Below are positions 1 through 5,206 of a DNA stretch of 5,206 bases, piece after piece (within the stretch, counting starts at the first letter, position 1; every line of letters begins with the position of its first letter). Below the pieces are notes generated by a model, which was not told the DNA's origin, did no database searches, and was given only the letters and a program-made list of their open reading frames with translations. Position numbers and translations under genes: made by a program. Source of the stretch: Alphaproteobacteria bacterium. Lineage in GTDB: Bacteria > Pseudomonadota > Alphaproteobacteria > UBA7887. The stretch covers positions 1-5,206 of the forward strand of contig JANQOH010000448.1 of the NCBI GenBank assembly GCA_028289725.1. The letters run 5' to 3'.

Positions 1-442
1 CCGCGTCATCTTGGACTGTGGGGGCTGATGCGGCCGGCGCATCTTCGCTCGGCGCAGAAGCGCCTCCTGAGTCCGCGTAGCCGTTCAAGCGATCGATCAG
101 CGGCTGGTCGGAACCCTCCGGCTCCACTTCGGCCCGTTCGAGTTCGGCCAATAGCTCTTTAATGCGATCCAGGCACTCAAGGATCAAAGTCACGCCGTCT
201 GGATTGACCTCAATCGCGCCATCTCGAAACTTTCCGAGAATATTCTCGCCGGCATGCGCCACCGACTCGAGCCGTGGCAACCCCAGAAAACCGCAGGTAC
301 CCTTAATTGTGTGGACCAGGCGAAAGATATTGCTCAGCAACTCAGGATCATTTGGGTCCTGTTCGAGCTTGACGAGCTCAACATCGAGCTGATCCAAGCT
401 CTCCGCCGTTTCGGTAAGAAACTCGACTAATAGGTCGTCCAT
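1..442 (-). CDS. cheA: Chemotaxis sensor histidine kinase CheA, N-terminal part (truncated by window edge)
   Basis: CheA is the cytoplasmic histidine kinase of the chemoreceptor array; it autophosphorylates a His in its Hpt domain and passes the phosphate to CheY and CheB. About 147 codons are visible, reading leftward from ATG at 442-440 and running off position 1. Residues 1 to about 105 form a helical Hpt domain. The phospho-accepting His is H44 (codon 313-311), in the motif FRLVHTIKGTCGFLG, which is the form typical of alphaproteobacterial CheA. After it comes an acidic, Ala/Pro-rich linker (about 105-147), as expected before the P2/dimerisation region. A GGGGA ribosome binding site (455-451) lies 8 bases before the ATG and supports this start. 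The dimerisation, ATPase and CheW-like domains lie outside the window, so a stand-alone Hpt-domain protein or hybrid kinase cannot be fully excluded. No other chemotaxis gene is visible here. It is divergent from moaA. Confidence 0.88.
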   Translation of the reverse strand, partial: MDDLLVEFLTETAESLDQLDVELVKLEQDPNDPELLSNIFRLVHTIKGTCGFLGLPRLESVAHAGENILGKFRDGAIEVNPDGVTLILECLDRIKELLAELERAEVEPEGSDQPLIDRLNGYADSGGASAPSEDAPAASAPTVQDDA

Positions 443-528
443 GCCGCTGGTCCCCGACTCACGCTACTTTTTGCCCCGCGCGCGGCACCCCCATCGCTGC
501 GGCCAAGCCGCTTCACCGCGCTTCTTTG

Positions 529-556
529 TATGTAGACCAGTGCCCCGCTTTAACAA
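529..556 (-). promoter_or_regulatory. Weak candidate sigma-70 promoter for cheA
   Basis: Reading leftward, TTGTTA (556-551, 4 of 6 consensus bases) is followed after 16 bp by TACATA (534-529, 3 of 6). Transcription would start near 522 and give a leader of about 80 bases before the cheA ATG. The match is poor and the call rests on position and spacing only; a flagellar-type sigma factor could equally be used. Confidence 0.18.
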
Positions 557-678
557 TGCGGAACGAACAGCCGAGTCGCGCAGCCGGTCAGCGGCCTGAC
601 CTCAGCCCGCCTCAACTGTTGCTAACCCGGTTTGAATTCGATTGGTTGCTATTTGACCAGATGAGCGGTGCCACCATG

Positions 679-698
679 TGGCCTTGTGGCGGCGGCCA
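679..698. repeat. Short inverted repeat over the putative moaA -35 region
   Basis: TGGCC (679-683) and GGCCA (694-698) are perfect inverted copies separated by 10 bases, and the spacer includes the TTGTGG taken as the moaA -35 hexamer. The position would suit an operator. However, 5-bp arms in GC-rich DNA arise easily by chance, so this is a weak call. Confidence 0.2.
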
Positions 699-712
699 AA
701 TTCCCTTATATA
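684..712 (+). promoter_or_regulatory. Candidate sigma-70 promoter for moaA
   Basis: TTGTGG (684-689) and TATATA (707-712) are separated by 17 bp, the optimal spacing, in one of the few AT-rich spots of the region. Each hexamer matches the consensus at only 3 to 4 positions. Transcription would start near 719, leaving a leader of about 75 bases that holds the small hairpin at 738-750 and the GGGAGG ribosome binding site. Confidence 0.35.
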
Positions 713-793
713 CCGTCGAATATAGCCAACCGCTGGCCACGCGCTGCGTGAGACCGGGGATAAGGCTTGGAATGACGGGAGGTTACCGCGGAC

Positions 794-1783
794 ATGATCG
801 ACCCATTCGGTCGCACCATCAGCTATCTCAGAGTTTCAGTCACGGATCGATGCGATTTCCGCTGTGTCTATTGCATGGCGGAAGACATGACGTTTCTGCC
901 GAAGTCCGAGGTTTTGACGCTTGAGGAACTGGACCGACTTTGCACAGCCTTTATTGAGCTTGGCGTGCGCAAACTGCGCTTAACGGGCGGTGAGCCCTTG
1001 GTCCGCAAGAACATCATGGGTCTGATTGAAAATCTCGGCGCTCACGTCAAGAGTGGCGCGCTGGAAGAACTGACCCTGACCACCAACGGAAGCCAGCTAT
1101 CGCGCTTTGCCGAGCAGCTCGTGGCCTGCGGTGTTCGGCGGATCAATGTATCGCTCGACACGCTCGACTCGGACAAATTCGCGGAGATCACGCGATGGGG
1201 TCGCCTTCAGCAAGTTAAGGACGGATTGGCCGCGGCGAAAGACGCCGGCTTGGCGGTCAAGATCAACGCGGTCGCCTTGAAAGGCGTCAATGAGGACGAG
1301 TTTGACGACCTGATTGCCTGGTGCGGTGATGAGGGGTTCGGTCTCACGCTGATCGAAACCATGCCGCTCGGCGACATTACGGGCGATCGGACGGACCAAT
1401 ATTTGCCTCTATCGTTGGTTCGCAAACGGCTGCGCAAACGGTGGACGCTCACCGATATCGACTACACGACCGGCGGGCCGGCGCGCTATGTCCGGATCGA
1501 GGAGACCGGTCAAAAGCTCGGCTTCATCACGCCGATGACGCACAATTTCTGTGAGTCCTGTAATCGTGTGCGCCTAACCTGCACGGGCACGCTTTATATG
1601 TGCCTCGGACAGGAGGATGCGGCGGATTTGCGGACCCCGCTCCGCCAGAGCGAAAGCAACGAACCGCTCATTCAAGCGATCCATGAGGCGATCGGGCGCA
1701 AGCCAAAAGGCCATGATTTCATTATCGACCGACGCCACAATCGGCCCGCCGTCTCGCGCCATATGAGCCTGACCGGTGGCTGA
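794..1783 (+). CDS. moaA: GTP 3',8-cyclase MoaA (radical SAM, molybdenum cofactor synthesis)
   Basis: MoaA is a cytoplasmic radical SAM enzyme. With two [4Fe-4S] clusters it converts GTP to 3',8-cyclo-7,8-dihydro-GTP, the first step of molybdenum cofactor synthesis; MoaC then makes cyclic pyranopterin monophosphate. The 329-residue product has the family's usual length and all of its hallmarks. The radical SAM motif CxxxCxxC is C20, C24 and C27. TGGEP (64-68) is the SAM-binding GGE motif, followed by TTNG (96-99) and NVSLD (118-122). The C-terminal cluster ligands are C253, C256 and C270 with the family's CNRVRL segment. The protein ends in the Gly-Gly tail (328-329) needed for activity in known MoaA. 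GGGAGG (777-782) lies 11 bases before the ATG. nadK follows in the same direction and is probably co-transcribed. moaC and other moa genes are not in the window. The identification is secure. Confidence 0.97.
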   Translation: MIDPFGRTISYLRVSVTDRCDFRCVYCMAEDMTFLPKSEVLTLEELDRLCTAFIELGVRKLRLTGGEPLVRKNIMGLIENLGAHVKSGALEELTLTTNGSQLSRFAEQLVACGVRRINVSLDTLDSDKFAEITRWGRLQQVKDGLAAAKDAGLAVKINAVALKGVNEDEFDDLIAWCGDEGFGLTLIETMPLGDITGDRTDQYLPLSLVRKRLRKRWTLTDIDYTTGGPARYVRIEETGQKLGFITPMTHNFCESCNRVRLTCTGTLYMCLGQEDAADLRTPLRQSESNEPLIQAIHEAIGRKPKGHDFIIDRRHNRPAVSRHMSLTGG

Positions 1784-1821
1784 TTTCGCGTTTGATTGAC
1801 GACATCGCACCGACACCGCGC

Positions 1822-2589
1822 ATGTCTCAAGTTACAGTTGGCTTTGTCGCCGCCGACTTCCCCGAAGCCGCTGACGCCTATACAGCCCTCACCGAGCGTT
1901 ATGATCACGTAACGCCCGACCGCTCCGACGTGATTGTCGCCCTAGGTGGCGATGGGTTCATGATCGAGACGCTGCACCGCTTTATGAAGCGGCAGGTGCC
2001 GATCTACGGCATGAACCGGGGTACGGTCGGCTTCTTGATGAACCAATACAAAGAAGACGATTTGCTGGAACGGATTGCAGCCGCCCACGCGACGACGCTC
2101 CATCCGCTGCAAATGCGTGCAACCTCCGCTGATGGCCGAACCGTTGACGGTCTTGCGATCAATGAAGTCTCGTTGCTCCGCGAAACCCGCTTTGCCGCGC
2201 ATTTGAAGATCGCAATCGATGACCGCGTTCGTCTTGAGGAATTGGTATGCGACGGTGTGCTGGTGGCGACGCCCGCGGGCAGTACCGCATACAATCTTTC
2301 CGCGCACGGCCCGATCCTACCACTCGGGTCACGGCTTCAAGCGCTGACCCCGATTTGCGCCTTCCGGCCACGCCGGTGGCGTGGCGCGCTGCTTCCCGAG
2401 GCCGCGACTGTGTCGATCGACGTTCTGAACTACAACCGCAGGCCTGTCAGCGCCACGGCCGACTATACCGAGGTGCGCGACGTTGTTCGGGTAGACATCA
2501 GCCAAGATGCCGCGACCGAACTTCGGCTCTTGTTCGATCCTGAGCACAATCTCGAAGAACGCATTCTCAGCGAGCAGTTCACGCCTTAA
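1822..2589 (+). CDS. nadK: NAD kinase
   Basis: This cytoplasmic enzyme phosphorylates NAD+ to NADP+ using ATP or polyphosphate and so sets the NADP(H) pool. The 255-residue product is the short form common in alphaproteobacteria. The diagnostic GGDG motif is at 42-45 (LGGDGFM), the NE pair at 114-115 (NEVSLLRET), and the Gly-rich NAD-binding segment at 144-158 (DGVLVATPAGSTAYN). A further family segment, FRPRRWRGALLP, follows. I chose ATG 1822 because family members begin with a short strand-forming segment just like MSQVTVGFVA. An in-frame TTG at 1792, only 8 bases after the moaA stop, would add 10 residues (MIDDIAPTPR) that do not resemble the family. Neither start has a strong ribosome binding site: GGTGG at 1775-1779 suits the TTG weakly, and none is seen before the ATG. 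Translational coupling to moaA is likely. Confidence 0.95.
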   Translation: MSQVTVGFVAADFPEAADAYTALTERYDHVTPDRSDVIVALGGDGFMIETLHRFMKRQVPIYGMNRGTVGFLMNQYKEDDLLERIAAAHATTLHPLQMRATSADGRTVDGLAINEVSLLRETRFAAHLKIAIDDRVRLEELVCDGVLVATPAGSTAYNLSAHGPILPLGSRLQALTPICAFRPRRWRGALLPEAATVSIDVLNYNRRPVSATADYTEVRDVVRVDISQDAATELRLLFDPEHNLEERILSEQFTP

Positions 2590-2633
2590 GGTCGCCCCGC
2601 GTCCGACACAATTGCGCTTGCGCCCAGCGAGAC

Positions 2634-2656
2634 GGTCCGCTAGTCGGTGCGGGACC
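2634..2656 (+). other. Possible RNA hairpin in the nadK-dehydrogenase spacer
   Basis: GGTCCGC (2634-2640) can pair with GCGGGACC (2649-2656), with one bulged G and an 8-base loop. It lies 45 bases after the nadK stop and 50 before the next start. No T-run follows, so it is not a standard intrinsic terminator. It could slow polymerase or stabilise the nadK mRNA end, or it could be chance. The rest of the 116-bp spacer shows no clear promoter. Confidence 0.25.
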
Positions 2657-2705
2657 AATGACGGCGAGATTCTCAAGCCACACGATTTGACGGGGAGGAA
2701 CAAGG

Positions 2706-3473
2706 ATGGACCTCAGCGATTGCCACGCGATCGTCACCGGCGGCGCATCGGGCCTCGGCGCGGCGACGACCGCCAGGGTTCTTGCCGCCGGAGGCAAGGC
2801 GACAATCCTGGATCGCGACGTCGAGCGCGGCGAAGCCAAGGCGAAGGAGCTCGGCGCGAACGCGCGGTTTCGCAAGCTCGACGTGACCGACGAAGCCGAC
2901 GCGGTGGCGGCGATCGCCGAAGCCATCGACGCGTTTGGGCCGGTCACCCTTGCGGTCAATTGTGCCGGCGTCGGTACGCCCGGCCGGATCATCAGCCGCA
3001 AGGGCGTCATGCCGCTCGATACCTACACCACGGTGATCATGATCAACCTGGTTGGTACCTTTAACGTGCTGAAGGCGGCCGCCGACGCCATGCAGCACAA
3101 TGAGGGCGACGCCGACGGCTGCCGCGGCCTGATCGTCAACACCACCTCGGTCGCCGGCTATGAAGGCCAAGTCGGTCAGGCCGCTTATGCATCATCGAAG
3201 GGCGGCGTGATCGGCCTGACGATTTGTGCTGCGCGCGACCTCGCGCAATACGGCGTGCGCGTGATGACCATCGCGCCCGGCTTGTTCTTGACGCCGATGA
3301 TGCAGGGCTTGCCGCAAGCGGCTCAAGACTCCTTGGCTGCGGCCACGCCGTTTCCGCAGCGTCTCGGGACGCCGGAAGAATATGCCGAATTGGTGGCGTC
3401 CATGTACACCAACAACATGCTCAACGGCGAAGTGATCCGGCTCGACGGCGCGGTGCGCCTTGCGCCACGCTGA
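2706..3473 (+). CDS. Short-chain dehydrogenase, 3-hydroxyacyl-CoA dehydrogenase type 2 (HSD10)-like
   Basis: This is a classical SDR oxidoreductase of 255 residues. The nearest family I recognise is the HSD17B10/type 2 3-hydroxyacyl-CoA dehydrogenase group, which oxidises 3-hydroxyacyl-CoA to 3-oxoacyl-CoA with NAD+. The Rossmann motif TGGASGLG is at 11-18. An acidic residue after the second strand (D36) predicts NAD(H) rather than NADP(H). NCAG (85-88) replaces the usual NNAG. The active site is N114, S148, Y161 and K165 (YASSK). An acidic insertion at about 131-140 before the NTTS strand fits the HSD10-like group. A strong GGGGAGG (2692-2698) lies 7 bases before the ATG. The acyl-CoA crotonase gene starts 24 bases after its stop, which supports an acyl-CoA substrate and one operon. 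The exact substrate cannot be read from sequence; a steroid or other alcohol is possible. Confidence 0.88.
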   Translation: MDLSDCHAIVTGGASGLGAATTARVLAAGGKATILDRDVERGEAKAKELGANARFRKLDVTDEADAVAAIAEAIDAFGPVTLAVNCAGVGTPGRIISRKGVMPLDTYTTVIMINLVGTFNVLKAAADAMQHNEGDADGCRGLIVNTTSVAGYEGQVGQAAYASSKGGVIGLTICAARDLAQYGVRVMTIAPGLFLTPMMQGLPQAAQDSLAAATPFPQRLGTPEEYAELVASMYTNNMLNGEVIRLDGAVRLAPR

Positions 3474-3497
3474 CCCGCTAGCAAGAAGGCAAATTCC

Positions 3498-4286
3498 ATG
3501 AGCGACACCGTATTGCTGTCGATCGACAAAGGCGTTGCGACCGTCACGCTGAATCGTCCTGATCGTCTCAACGCCATCGACCTGGAAATGGCCAACGCAT
3601 TGCGTGATGTCATGCACACGGTTGAGCGTGATGCGGCAGTACGCGCCGTGGTGCTTAAAGGCGCGGGCAAAGGCTTCGTCGCCGGCGGCGATGTGCAAGA
3701 GTTCCAGCAAAAGCTTGGCGACAATCTCGACCGTCTGATTATCGACATGACGCACGGCCTGCACGATGCGGCGATCGCCATTCATCGGATGGGGAAACCG
3801 GTCATCGCCAGTGTTCATGGACCGTGTGCCGGCGGCGGCTTTTCACTCGCCATGTCGTGCGATCTGGTAATGGCCACCGACACGGCCATGTTCACCCTCG
3901 CCTATTCGATGATCGCCGCGAGCCCGGACGGTTCGTCGACATTTTTCCTGCCGCGACTGGTCGGTCGCCACAAAGCGCTGGAGCTGATCTACCTTTCCAA
4001 CCGCTTCGGCGCGGACAAAGCGGCGGAACTGGGCTTGGTGAACTTCGTCGTGCCTGAAGCCGACCTTGCGGTCGAAACGGAGAAGCTCGCGACGCGGCTG
4101 GCCGCCGGTCCCACCCTCGCCTACGCAAAAGCCAAAGCGCTGGTGAACCGATCGCTCGCATCGGGCATTGCCGATCAGCTCGACGCCGAGTCACAGAACA
4201 TTGCCGCGAGTTCCCTGACCGAGGATTTCGCCGAGGGTGTCACCGCCTTTGTCGAAAAACGCAAACCCACGTTCGAAGGTCGCTAG
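3498..4286 (+). CDS. Crotonase-fold (enoyl-CoA hydratase/isomerase superfamily) protein with atypical active site
   Basis: The 262-residue product is a full-length crotonase-superfamily enzyme acting on acyl-CoA thioesters in the cytoplasm. The CoA/oxyanion elements are clear: FVAGGD (60-65) and GPCAGGGFSLAMSCD (108-122), whose backbone NH groups form the oxyanion hole. Both catalytic glutamates of classical hydratases (rat E144 and E164) are replaced, by S116 and Y136, so simple enoyl-CoA hydration is doubtful. D144, in SPDGSST, sits where PaaG-type isomerases and 4-chlorobenzoyl-CoA dehalogenase carry a catalytic Asp. H89 falls, without gaps, on that dehalogenase's His90. AAGAAGG (3483-3489) lies 8 bases before the ATG. 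The SDR just upstream probably acts on the same pathway. The stop codon lies inside CTAG (4283-4286), shared with the convergent VOC gene. The fold is certain; isomerase, dehalogenase-like hydrolase or another thioester reaction all remain open. Confidence 0.9.
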   Translation: MSDTVLLSIDKGVATVTLNRPDRLNAIDLEMANALRDVMHTVERDAAVRAVVLKGAGKGFVAGGDVQEFQQKLGDNLDRLIIDMTHGLHDAAIAIHRMGKPVIASVHGPCAGGGFSLAMSCDLVMATDTAMFTLAYSMIAASPDGSSTFFLPRLVGRHKALELIYLSNRFGADKAAELGLVNFVVPEADLAVETEKLATRLAAGPTLAYAKAKALVNRSLASGIADQLDAESQNIAASSLTEDFAEGVTAFVEKRKPTFEGR

Positions 4287-4693
4287 TTCCAAGGCCGGTA
4301 CACGACCTCAAGCTTCATGCCGTCCGGGTCGGCGAAAAAGACCGCATAATAGTCTTCGCCATATTGGGGATAGGCCGCCGGCGCATCGAGAACCTCGTAT
4401 CCATGGCCTTTCAGAAAGTCGTGGAAAAGGTCGACGGCGGCGCGGCTTTCTGCGCGAAACGCCAAGTGGTGCAAGCCAACCCGGTAGCGATCATAGGGAG
4501 CCGGGTCATCGAGCGTCTCGGCAGCGCGGATGCCAATTTCGATGCCGCCGCCCCGCCAATCGACCGTGCCGTTTTCGGACACTTTCTGGAACCCGAGTTC
4601 GGTCAGCACGACATCGTAGAACGCCAATGAGCGCGCAAGATTTCCAACACTCAGATCAATGTGGTCGATGCTGGGTCGATGGGCGCGGCTCAT
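4283..4693 (-). CDS. VOC superfamily (glyoxalase/bleomycin resistance fold) protein
   Basis: A 136-residue, single-domain VOC protein with two beta-alpha-beta-beta-beta modules. Members bind a divalent metal and act as glyoxalases, extradiol dioxygenases, epimerases or resistance proteins. The first module starts with IDHIDLSVGNLARSLAFYD (9-27) and the second with GLHHLAF (73-79). It ends in DPDGMKLEVVY (122-132), the usual closing strand. Likely metal ligands are H11, H76 and E129, and E52 could be a fourth, as in glyoxalase I. The length fits one-domain members. I chose ATG 4693, 8 bases after TGGAG (4706-4702). An adjacent GTG at 4696 would add one residue but sits only 5 bases from the same site. 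The gene converges on the crotonase and diverges from the alpha/beta hydrolase. Its substrate is unknown; a role with the neighbouring catabolic genes is inference. Confidence 0.88.
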   Translation of the reverse strand: MSRAHRPSIDHIDLSVGNLARSLAFYDVVLTELGFQKVSENGTVDWRGGGIEIGIRAAETLDDPAPYDRYRVGLHHLAFRAESRAAVDLFHDFLKGHGYEVLDAPAAYPQYGEDYYAVFFADPDGMKLEVVYRPWN

Positions 4694-4701
4694 CACTGCT
4701 G

Positions 4702-4706
4702 CTCCA
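4702..4706 (-). promoter_or_regulatory. Ribosome binding site of the VOC gene
   Basis: TGGAG on the minus strand lies 8 bases before ATG 4693 and 5 before GTG 4696. The spacing favours the ATG. Confidence 0.5.
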
Positions 4707-4756
4707 ACAATACAAAAGCGTTATATCAGGCCGCGATGAGGGTGGACCAGCGACCC

Positions 4757-4761
4757 GGAGG
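4757..4761 (+). promoter_or_regulatory. Ribosome binding site deciding the GTG start of the hydrolase
   Basis: GGAGG lies 5 bases before GTG 4767. A TAG stop directly precedes that GTG in frame (4764-4766), so no longer start is possible, and the next in-frame ATG comes only at codon 41, inside the conserved fold. Together these fix the start. Confidence 0.7.
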
Positions 4762-4766
4762 CGTAG

Positions 4767-5206
4767 GTGTTCTTTGACGGTTTCGAGCTCGATCACATCC
4801 CGATTGCCGACGGCACAATCCGGCTACGCCGCAGCGGATCCGGGCCGCCTCTCCTTTTGCTGCACGGCAATCCGCAGACCCATGCGATGTGGCACGCGGT
4901 GGCCCCGGCGCTGGCCGAGCGGTTCGAGGTAATTTGTCCCGATCTGCGCGGCTATGGTGGCTCGCTCAAGCCGCCGGCGACGCCGGATCACGCGCCGTAT
5001 GCGAAGACCGAGATGGCGAAGGATATGGTCGCGGTGATGGAAAGGCTCGGCCATGAGCGTTTTCTTCTGGCCGGGCACGACCGCGGTGCGCGCGTCGCGC
5101 ATCGTCTCGCAATCGACTTTTCCGACCGCGTCGAACGATTGGCGTTGCTCGACATCATCCCGACGCTCGAGCATTTCGAGCGCGCGGATATGGCGTTTGG
5201 ACTTGG
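4767..5206 (+). CDS. Alpha/beta hydrolase, haloacetate dehalogenase/epoxide hydrolase-like (truncated by window edge)
   Basis: The first 146 residues of an alpha/beta hydrolase are visible, about half of a protein that is usually near 300 residues. HGNPQTHAMW (33-42) gives the oxyanion-hole segment, PDLRGYG is at 58-64, and the nucleophile elbow GHDRGAR is at 103-109 with Asp105 as nucleophile. An Asp nucleophile places it among haloalkane/haloacetate dehalogenases and epoxide hydrolases rather than Ser esterases. R106 and R109 match the carboxylate-binding arginine pair of fluoroacetate dehalogenases. D129, in LLDIIPT, is 24 residues after the nucleophile, the same spacing as their Asp pair. 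The catalytic His and the halide-binding His-Trp-Tyr set lie beyond position 5206, so substrate class cannot be settled. The start is GTG, fixed by an in-frame stop just before it and by GGAGG. Many genes of this type are annotated only as 'alpha/beta hydrolase', and some do not act on halides. Confidence 0.88.
   Translation, partial: MFFDGFELDHIPIADGTIRLRRSGSGPPLLLLHGNPQTHAMWHAVAPALAERFEVICPDLRGYGGSLKPPATPDHAPYAKTEMAKDMVAVMERLGHERFLLAGHDRGARVAHRLAIDFSDRVERLALLDIIPTLEHFERADMAFGL

Larger units (their letters stand above)
443..793. other. Divergent intergenic region between cheA and moaA
   Basis: This 351-bp spacer separates the two divergently transcribed genes and must hold the start signals for both. 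I see no convincing gene in it: the open frame that begins around 526 runs on into moaA in another frame and encodes an implausible Arg/Pro/Ser-rich product. The left half is GC-rich and the right half has AT-rich islands (about 628-656 and 699-726). Visible structures are weak promoter candidates on each strand, an inverted repeat at 679-698, and a small perfect hairpin at 738-750 (CACGC, 3-base loop, GCGTG) in the likely moaA leader. No run of T follows any hairpin, so I call no terminator. Confidence 0.6.
4694..4766. promoter_or_regulatory. Divergent spacer with start signals of the VOC gene and the hydrolase
   Basis: This 73-bp spacer is all that separates the two divergent start codons, so the promoters must overlap unless one lies inside a gene. 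An AT-rich core is at 4706-4727. On the minus strand TATAAC (4725-4720) resembles a -10 box and would put the VOC transcript start near 4712, but no good -35 box lies upstream. On the plus strand TATATC (4722-4727) overlaps it, also without a -35 box. The shared core would allow joint control, perhaps by an activator. Confidence 0.35.

Noticed and set aside
713..793. Molybdenum cofactor riboswitch in the moaA leader
   Set aside because: The leader is only about 75 bases, too short for the known Moco RNA motif, and I see only one small hairpin. A covariance-model search would settle it.
526..924. Open frame of 132 codons upstream of and overlapping moaA
   Set aside because: It overlaps the secure moaA start in another frame, has a low-complexity Arg/Pro/Ser/His-rich product with no family features, and lacks a ribosome binding site.
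2634..2656. Intrinsic terminator after nadK
   Set aside because: A hairpin is possible but no T-run follows it, so I list it only as a possible structure.
2507..3064. Plus-strand frame spanning the end of nadK, the spacer and the start of the dehydrogenase
   Set aside because: The product is an Arg-rich string and overlaps two well-supported genes in a different frame.
3192..3818. Minus-strand open frame of 208 codons opposite the dehydrogenase and crotonase
   Set aside because: Both plus-strand genes show complete motifs here. The antisense product is His/Arg-rich with no recognisable domain, a typical shadow in GC-rich coding DNA.
4736..4777. Thirteen-codon leader peptide overlapping the hydrolase start (MRVDQRPGGVGVL)
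   Set aside because: There is no ribosome binding site before its ATG and no attenuator-like codon run or hairpin; it is most likely chance.
4237..4932. Plus-strand frame of 231 codons across the VOC gene and into the hydrolase
   Set aside because: It is opposite the VOC gene with its full set of motifs, and its product is Arg/Ser/Pro-rich without any domain.

Overview
The window looks like ordinary chromosomal DNA of a moderately GC-rich alphaproteobacterium. The evidence is the CheA Hpt motif (VHTIKGTCGFLGL), the short NAD kinase with the alphaproteobacterial form of the family signature, and GC-biased codon use. Placing it near Rhodospirillales-like environmental bacteria is inference from remembered protein resemblance. 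There are no RNA genes, insertion sequences, CRISPR arrays or long repeats that I can see.

Layout. Positions 1-442 (minus strand) hold the N-terminus of the chemotaxis histidine kinase CheA, which runs off the left edge. A 351-bp divergent spacer (443-793) separates it from moaA (794-1783, GTP 3',8-cyclase, molybdenum cofactor synthesis). moaA is followed closely by nadK (1822-2589, NAD kinase), probably in one transcript. After a 116-bp spacer comes a tight two-gene set: an HSD10-like short-chain dehydrogenase (2706-3473) and a crotonase-fold acyl-CoA enzyme (3498-4286). A VOC/glyoxalase-fold gene (minus strand, 4283-4693) converges on the crotonase, and the two share a CTAG stop palindrome. 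A 73-bp divergent spacer then leads to an alpha/beta hydrolase (4767 to the right edge, truncated) of the haloacetate dehalogenase/epoxide hydrolase type.

How the genes work together. moaA-nadK is a housekeeping cofactor pair. The dehydrogenase and crotonase together suggest acyl-CoA processing of the beta-oxidation type (double-bond or hydration chemistry, then 3-hydroxyacyl oxidation). The VOC protein and the hydrolase, divergently arranged next to them, have the look of an accessory catabolic locus.

The most interesting signals are in the active sites. The crotonase lacks both classical hydratase glutamates. Instead it has His and Asp at the positions of the His90/Asp145 pair of 4-chlorobenzoyl-CoA dehalogenase. 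The alpha/beta hydrolase carries the Asp-Arg-x-x-Arg plus downstream Asp spacing of fluoroacetate dehalogenases. Two neighbouring enzymes with dehalogenase-like active sites are worth checking, but each pattern also occurs in enzymes with other activities. I found nothing that supports a wholly new type of system.
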